The position numbers and the translations under genes are program-made. A stretch of 19,352 nucleotides of DNA, from positions 1 to 19,352 of the forward strand of contig JALSIK010000197.1 of the NCBI GenBank assembly GCA_026990045.1. The letters are read 5' to 3'. Source of the stretch: Chromatiales bacterium (lineage in GTDB: Bacteria; Pseudomonadota; Gammaproteobacteria; CAMYNG01). The notes beneath the pieces were generated by a model. The model was not told the DNA's origin and searched no databases. It saw nothing but the letters and a program-made list of their open reading frames with translations. Shown piece after piece: positions 14,942-19,352 of the stretch (positions within the stretch are counted from its first letter, which is position 1; each line of letters begins with the position of its first letter).

Positions 14942-15975
14942 CGCCCCTGTTCCTCGCCGAACACCCGCGGCCGGGTGTAGTGGTCGATGGTGGGGACCGC
15001 CATGTTCATGAGCAGCACGGCGAAGGCTACCCCGTCGGGATAGCCGCCCCAGGTGCGGATGACGTACATCAGCGCCCCGATGCCGGCGCCGTAGACCAGC
15101 CGCCCGCGCGGGGTGGTGGAGGCGGTGACCGGGTCGGTGGCGATGAAGAAGGCCCCCAGCATGGCGGCGCCCGAGAACAGGTGGAACAGGGGCGGCGCGT
15201 AGCGCGCCGGGTCCAGCAGCCAGAAGCCCAGGGCCAGCAGTCCCAGGGTGCCCAGCATGGCGGCGGGGATCTGCCAGGCGGCGATGCGGCGCCACAGCAA
15301 CCACAGTCCGCCAAGCAGGAACAGGCCGTTGATCCAGGCCCAGCCCACGCCGCCCACGCGGGCGAACAGGTCGGGCCGCGACGCCATGGCCTCGGCCACC
15401 GGCCGGCCCAGCCCGATCTGGGTGCGCAGGGTGTCCAGCGGGGTGGCCTGGGTCAGGGCGTCGAGGGTGGCGCCCGGGGGCAGGGTGCCGGCGAGGCTGT
15501 AGTGCAGCACCGCGGCCAGGTCCAGGCCGCCGTCGCCCGGCGGCAGCCAGGCCACCATCTCGCGGGGAAAGGAGACCAGCAGCAGGGCGTAGCCGGCCAT
15601 GGCCGGGTTGAAGGGGTTGTAGCCGAGGCCGCCGTAGAGGTGCTTGGCCACGATGACGGCGAACGCGGTGCCGGTCACGGGCAACCACCACGGCACCAGC
15701 GGCGGCAGGGCCAGGCCCAGCAGCAGGGCGGTGACCAGGGCGCTGCCGTCGGCCAGGGCCGGGCGCACCGGCCGGTGCCGCAGCCCGAGCACCGCCGCCT
15801 CCGCCGCCAGGGCGGTGGCCGCGCACCAGGCCATATTGACCAGCACCCCGGGGCCGAAGAACCACGCCGCGGCGGCGGTGCCCGGCACCAGCGCTGCCAC
15901 CACCGCGAACATGAGCCGGCCCACGTTGCCCGCCGGGGCCAGGTGGGGCGAGCTGTGGCGGGGCTCAAACCGCAT
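14938..15975 (-). CDS. rnfD: Rnf complex subunit D
   Basis: 345 codons from ATG 15975, overlapping the end of rnfC by 11 nt. A polytopic membrane protein with about ten helices. The motif DALTQATPLD (172-181) matches the flavin-attachment pattern Dxx(S/T)xAT, with FMN expected on Thr178. The conserved KHLYGGLGYNPFNPAMAGYALLL (111-133) and the C-terminal TDPVTASTTPRGRLVYGAGIG stretch are present. Together with RnfG it forms the membrane flavin path of the ion-pumping complex. Confidence 0.97.
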   Translation of the reverse strand: MRFEPRHSSPHLAPAGNVGRLMFAVVAALVPGTAAAAWFFGPGVLVNMAWCAATALAAEAAVLGLRHRPVRPALADGSALVTALLLGLALPPLVPWWLPVTGTAFAVIVAKHLYGGLGYNPFNPAMAGYALLLVSFPREMVAWLPPGDGGLDLAAVLHYSLAGTLPPGATLDALTQATPLDTLRTQIGLGRPVAEAMASRPDLFARVGGVGWAWINGLFLLGGLWLLWRRIAAWQIPAAMLGTLGLLALGFWLLDPARYAPPLFHLFSGAAMLGAFFIATDPVTASTTPRGRLVYGAGIGALMYVIRTWGGYPDGVAFAVLLMNMAVPTIDHYTRPRVFGEEQGR

Positions 15976-17623
15976 CGTCGTCGCTCTCCCCGCCGTCGCC
16001 GGCCAGGCGCCGGCGGCGTTCCTCGGCCTCGGCCAGGGCCTTGCGCTGGGCCTCGGTCCGGGGCTCCACGTTGCGCGCCCGGGCGTGCTGTTGCTCGCGC
16101 CGGGCCTTGACCCGCTCCAGCGCCGCCTGGATGGCGGCCTGCTTGGCCGCCTCGTCGCCGCCCCGGGCCTTCTTGAGCAGCTCCTTCTTGCGCCGCTGGC
16201 GTTCCTCCTTTTCGCGCTTCTCCCGTTCCAGCCGCTGCAGGCGGAATTCGTGCCGGCGCCGCGCCAGGTCGGCCTTGCGCCGTTCCTTTTCCTGGGCCCA
16301 GATCTGGGTCTTGGCGAAGCGGTAGTACTGCACCAGCGGGATGTGGGACGGGCAGACGTAGGCGCAGCAGCCGCACTCGATGCAGTCGAACAGGTGGAAG
16401 TCCTGCACCTTGTCCATGTCGCGCGCGCGGGCGAACCAGTAGAGTTCCTGCGGCAGCAGCTTCGCCGGGCACACCCGCGCGCACTCGCCGCAACGGATGC
16501 AGGGGCGCACCGGCGCCGCCTGGCGGTGGGGATCGTGGTCCAGGCCCAGGATGCAGTTGGTGGTCTTGATCACCGGCACCGCGTCGCTGGCCAGCTCGAA
16601 GCCCATCATGGGGCCGCCCATGACGAGCTCGGTGATGTCGGTGGTGCGGGCCCCGGCCAGGGCCAGCAGGTCGCTCACCGGCGTGCCCACGCGCACCTCC
16701 AGGTTGCGCGGCCGCTCCATGGCCGGGCCGGTGACGGTGACCAGGCGCGAGACCAGGGGCTCGCCGCGGTGGATGGCCCGGTACACCGCCGCCGCGGTGC
16801 CCACGTTGTGGCACACGATGCCCACCTCCACCGGCAGCTTCTGGCTGGGGACGGCCTTGCCGGTGAGCGCCAGGATGAGCTGCTTCTCGCCCCCGGCCGG
16901 GTAGCGCGTGGGCACCGGGCAGACGCGGATGATGTCGCGCTCGTCCGCTTCCAGCGCGCCTTCCAGCGCGGCGAGGGCCTCGGGCTTGTTGTCCTCGACC
17001 CCGATGAGGCAGCGCCGCGCGCGCAGGGCGTGACGCATGATCTTCAGGCCCTCGATGATCTCCCGCGGGCGCTCGCGCATGAGCATGTCGTCGCAGGTGA
17101 TCCAGGGCTCGCACTCGGCGCCGTTGAGGATCAGGGTGTCCACCGCGTGATCCGGCCCAGGGTTGAGCTTGATGAAGGTGGGGAAGCCGGCCCCCCCCAG
17201 GCCCACGATGCCGGCCTCGCGGATGACGTTGCGCAGGGCACTGGGGTCCAGGGCCTCGTAGTCGGGCAGCGGCCGGCAGTCGGGGTGCGGGCGGTCCTCG
17301 CCGTCGGTCTCGATGACGATGCAGGGCGCGGCCAGGCCCGAGGGATGCGGCACCGGCCGCTCCTCGATGGCCGCCACGGTGCCGGAGCTGGGGGCGTGCA
17401 CCGGCGCGCTCACGTACTCGTCGGCCCGTGCCAGCACCTGGCCGCGGGCCACGCGCTGGCCCGCCTCCACCACCGGCACCGCCGGGTTGCCGATGTGCTG
17501 CTGCAGTGGCAGCACCAGCAGCGGCGGCACCGGCGCCGCGGCCACCGGCTCGCGGGTGGAGACGGCCTTGTGCCCGTCCAGCGCCAGGCCGCCGGGAAAC
17601 GACCAGGTGCGGCAGGCGGTCAC
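15965..17623 (-). CDS. rnfC: Rnf complex subunit C (NADH-binding, two 4Fe-4S)
   Basis: 552 codons from GTG 17623, overlapping the rnfB stop as GTGA. The start gives VTACRTWSFPGGLALDGHK, the usual RnfC beginning. An early barrel-sandwich region is followed by the NADH/FMN-binding glycine stretch GLGGAGFPTF (141-150) and LILNGAECEPWI (164-175). Two ferredoxin-type clusters follow: Cys375, 378, 381, 385 and Cys414, 417, 420, 424. Residues 440-552 form a highly charged Arg/Lys/Glu/Ala-rich tail, probably a long helix. Role: the peripheral subunit where NADH meets the complex. The long charged tail is common in gammaproteobacterial RnfC and varies in length. Confidence 0.97.
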   Translation of the reverse strand: MTACRTWSFPGGLALDGHKAVSTREPVAAAPVPPLLVLPLQQHIGNPAVPVVEAGQRVARGQVLARADEYVSAPVHAPSSGTVAAIEERPVPHPSGLAAPCIVIETDGEDRPHPDCRPLPDYEALDPSALRNVIREAGIVGLGGAGFPTFIKLNPGPDHAVDTLILNGAECEPWITCDDMLMRERPREIIEGLKIMRHALRARRCLIGVEDNKPEALAALEGALEADERDIIRVCPVPTRYPAGGEKQLILALTGKAVPSQKLPVEVGIVCHNVGTAAAVYRAIHRGEPLVSRLVTVTGPAMERPRNLEVRVGTPVSDLLALAGARTTDITELVMGGPMMGFELASDAVPVIKTTNCILGLDHDPHRQAAPVRPCIRCGECARVCPAKLLPQELYWFARARDMDKVQDFHLFDCIECGCCAYVCPSHIPLVQYYRFAKTQIWAQEKERRKADLARRRHEFRLQRLEREKREKEERQRRKKELLKKARGGDEAAKQAAIQAALERVKARREQQHARARNVEPRTEAQRKALAEAEERRRRLAGDGGESDDDAV

Positions 17624-18195
17624 GGCGCCGCCTCCCGCGCCGCGGGCGTCCCGGCCTGTTCCTCCTCCTCGGGATAGGGCCAGACCCAGTCGGCCAGGGT
17701 CTTTTTCACCGGCACCATGTGGATGCAGTCCACCGGGCAGGGCGGGAGGCACAGCTCGCAGCCGGTGCACTCGTCGGCGATGACGGTGTGCATCTGCTTG
17801 GCCGCGCCGAGGATGGCGTCCACCGGGCAGGCCTGGATGCACAGGGTGCAGCCGATGCACACCTGCTCGTCGATGACCGCCACCATCTTTTCCTTGTGCT
17901 GGCCGTGCTCCTCGTTGAGGGGCTTGGGGTCGCGCCCCAGGAGGTCGGCCAGGGCCTGGATCACCGCCTCGCCGCCGGGCGGGCACTGGTTGATGTCGGC
18001 CTCACCGCGGGCGATGGCCTCGGCGTAGGGACGGCAGCCGGGAAAGCCGCACTGGCCGCACTGGGTCTGGGGCAGGAGGCGGTCGATCTGGTCGACGATG
18101 GGGTCCTCCTCGACCTTGAACCGGACCGCGGCGAAGCCCAGCAGCAGGCCGAAGGTCACGGCCAGGGCGGTGAGCACGAGGAGCGCGGTGAGCAT
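17620..18195 (-). CDS. rnfB: Rnf complex subunit B (ferredoxin-like)
   Basis: 191 codons starting 1 nt after rnfA stops. An N-terminal membrane helix (1-23) leads to an Fe-S domain with Cys46, Cys49, Cys54 and Cys71 (CGQCGFPGC...CPPGG). A two-cluster ferredoxin domain follows: Cys113, 116, 119, 123 and Cys143, 146, 149, 153. Role: exchanges electrons with soluble ferredoxin and relays them to RnfA/E. The C-terminal tail is acidic (EEEEQAGTP). Confidence 0.97.
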   Translation of the reverse strand: MLTALLVLTALAVTFGLLLGFAAVRFKVEEDPIVDQIDRLLPQTQCGQCGFPGCRPYAEAIARGEADINQCPPGGEAVIQALADLLGRDPKPLNEEHGQHKEKMVAVIDEQVCIGCTLCIQACPVDAILGAAKQMHTVIADECTGCELCLPPCPVDCIHMVPVKKTLADWVWPYPEEEEQAGTPAAREAAP

Positions 18196-18196
18196 C

Positions 18197-18778
18197 TCAG
18201 CCCTTGACCAGGCCGGAGAAGCCCATGAAGGCGATGGACATGAGTCCGGCGGTCACCAGCGCAATGGACGCGCCGCGGAACGGGGCCGGCACGTCGGCGG
18301 CGTTGATGCGCTCGCGCATGGCGGCGAACAGGATCAGCACCAGCGAGAAGCCCACCGCGGCCCCGAACCCGTACACCGCCGACTCGACGAAGCCGTGGCG
18401 GGTCTGGACGTTGAGCAGCGCCACGCCCAGCACCGCGCAGTTGGTGGTGATGAGGGGCAGGAAGATGCCCAGCACCTGGTACAGCAGCGGGCTGGTCTTG
18501 CGCACCACCATCTCGGTGAACTGCACCACCACGGCGATGACGAGGATGAAGGTGATGGTGCGCAGGTATTCCAGGCCCAGGGGCGCGAGCAGGTATTCGT
18601 TGGCCAGGTAGCTGGTGACCGAGGACAGGGTGAGGACGAAGGTGGTGGCCAGGGCCATGCCGGTGGCGGTCTCCAGCTTGCGCGAGACCCCCATAAACGG
18701 GCACAGGCCCAGGAACTTCACCAGGACGAAGTTGTTGACCAGGATGGTGCTGACGAGAATGAGGGCCAGGTCTGTCAT
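18197..18778 (-). CDS. rnfA: Rnf complex subunit A
   Basis: 193 codons from ATG 18778 (MTDLALILVSTILVNNFVLVKFLGLCPFMG). The frame is open upstream to 18862 but those residues (Pro/Gly/Ala-rich) are not protein-like for this family and overlap the promoter. Six membrane helices. Cys26 (LGLCPF) and Cys114 (TTNCAV) are the counterparts of the RnfE cysteines. RnfA and RnfE are homologous and sit in opposite orientation. First gene of the rnf operon. Confidence 0.97.
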   Translation of the reverse strand: MTDLALILVSTILVNNFVLVKFLGLCPFMGVSRKLETATGMALATTFVLTLSSVTSYLANEYLLAPLGLEYLRTITFILVIAVVVQFTEMVVRKTSPLLYQVLGIFLPLITTNCAVLGVALLNVQTRHGFVESAVYGFGAAVGFSLVLILFAAMRERINAADVPAPFRGASIALVTAGLMSIAFMGFSGLVKG

Positions 18779-18833
18779 GGCTTCCGCTTCAGGTACTGTG
18801 CCGGGCGCCGGCGTGCCCGCGGCAGGTCGTCCC

Positions 18834-18862
18834 ATGGTAGTGGCGGGCCCGCGGGCTGACAA
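18834..18862 (-). promoter_or_regulatory. Sigma70-like promoter of the rnf operon
   Basis: On the minus strand TTGTCA (18857-18862) and TACCAT (18834-18839) are separated by exactly 17 nt. The predicted start is near 18827, about 50 nt before the rnfA ATG, in the 138-nt gap after metG. Confidence 0.55.
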
Positions 18863-18916
18863 CCGCGCGCGCGGTACGGGTTGGCGCCCGGCGGAGAAGC
18901 CGCACGGGGCCGGGGC

Positions 18917-19352
18917 CTATTTGACCTTCATGCCGGGTGCGGCGCCGTCGTCGGGCCCGATGAGAAACGGGCCGCCGCCGTCGCCGGCGGCCAGCACCAT
19001 GCCCTCGGAGACCCCGAAGCGCATCTTGCGCGGCTTGAGGTTGGCCACCATCACCACCAGGCGGCCTTCCAGGTCCGCCGGCGCGTAGGCGCCCTTGATG
19101 CCGGCGAACACGGTGCGGGTTTCGCCGCCCAGGTCCAGGGTCAGGCGCAACAGCTTGTCCGCGCCCTCCACCGTCTCGGCCCGGGTCACCCGGGCCACCC
19201 TCAGGTCGATTCTGGCGAAGTCGTCAATGGTGATGGTTTCCACTTTTTCTTCTCCCGTGTCCGGGGCGGCCGCCGGCTGCGCCGCCAGGTCCTGGCGCGA
19301 GTCGGCCACCATGGCCTCCACCCTGGCCGGGTCGATGCGCGTCATCAGGGGC
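18917..19352 (-). CDS. metG: Methionyl-tRNA synthetase, C-terminal tRNA-binding domain (5' partial)
   Basis: The visible 145 codons are the end of the gene. The frame stays open to the window edge (PLMTRIDPARVEAM...), and the motif (L)(F/M)TRID plus an Ala-rich linker is how bacterial MetG continues from its anticodon-binding domain into its appended EMAP/Trbp111-type OB fold. That fold is seen in IDDFARIDLRVARVTRAETVEGADKLLRL, VFAGIKGAYAPADLEGR and VANLKPRKMRFGVSEGMVLAA. It dimerises and helps hold tRNA. An ATG at 19345 could look like a start, giving a stand-alone tRNA-binding protein, but the upstream context makes a full metG far more likely. metG next to rnfA is a common gammaproteobacterial order. 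Confidence 0.88.
   Translation of the reverse strand, partial: PLMTRIDPARVEAMVADSRQDLAAQPAAAPDTGEEKVETITIDDFARIDLRVARVTRAETVEGADKLLRLTLDLGGETRTVFAGIKGAYAPADLEGRLVVMVANLKPRKMRFGVSEGMVLAAGDGGGPFLIGPDDGAAPGMKVK

Noticed and set aside
18917..19345. Stand-alone tRNA-binding (Trbp111/CsaA-like) protein starting at 19345
   Set aside because: The frame remains open to the window edge with the typical MetG linker sequence, so it is read as the C terminus of metG.

Overview
The window is about 19 kb of very GC-rich bacterial chromosome, densely packed with genes. It most likely comes from a gammaproteobacterium, perhaps of the Chromatiales/Ectothiorhodospiraceae kind. The main support is the order metG - rnfABCDGE - nth on the minus strand, which is characteristic of Gammaproteobacteria, together with an anaerobic/nitric-oxide flavoured gene (nnrS). 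The taxon is an inference; there is no rRNA or other marker.

Left part, plus strand (1-8008). It opens inside a gene for an unusual single-chain fusion of dihydrolipoamide acetyltransferase (E2) and dihydrolipoamide dehydrogenase (E3), with two lipoyl domains that are almost identical in DNA. argG (arginine biosynthesis) follows. After it comes a small, lower-GC remnant of a toxin-antitoxin pair: the antitoxin-like ORF is intact, but the RelE/ParE-like toxin loses its homology after about 29 codons, where a 440-bp non-coding stretch begins. That stretch holds five successive hairpin palindromes and a short direct repeat. A large MscS-type mechanosensitive channel and a CbiM-like membrane protein then form a two-gene unit.

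Middle part, minus strand (8154-12600). Read in transcription order this is a complete hvfA-hvfB-hvfC-doxX operon, the copper-binding RiPP ('bufferin') type. HvfA is a secreted precursor with seven EGK/RCG motifs, HvfB is the DUF692/MNIO multinuclear iron enzyme, HvfC is the DUF2063 partner and DoxX is a small membrane protein. Downstream on the same strand lie a DUF433-like protein with a cysteine-rich insert (with its own TATAAT box) and nnrS, a heme-copper membrane protein of the nitric-oxide response. nnrS is preceded by an FNR/DNR-type box that sits at exact class II distance from a -10 hexamer. This block is the most interesting part of the window: a natural-product-like copper peptide next to a nitrosative stress gene.

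Right part, minus strand (12923-19352). metG (its C-terminal tRNA-binding domain only) is followed by a sigma70-like promoter, then rnfA, rnfB, rnfC, rnfD, rnfG and rnfE, which are tightly coupled with 1-nt gaps or 4-11 nt overlaps, and then nth. The Rnf complex moves electrons between ferredoxin and NADH coupled to ion transport, and all of its expected Fe-S and flavin attachment motifs are visible. No tRNA, rRNA, CRISPR array or intact transposase was seen.
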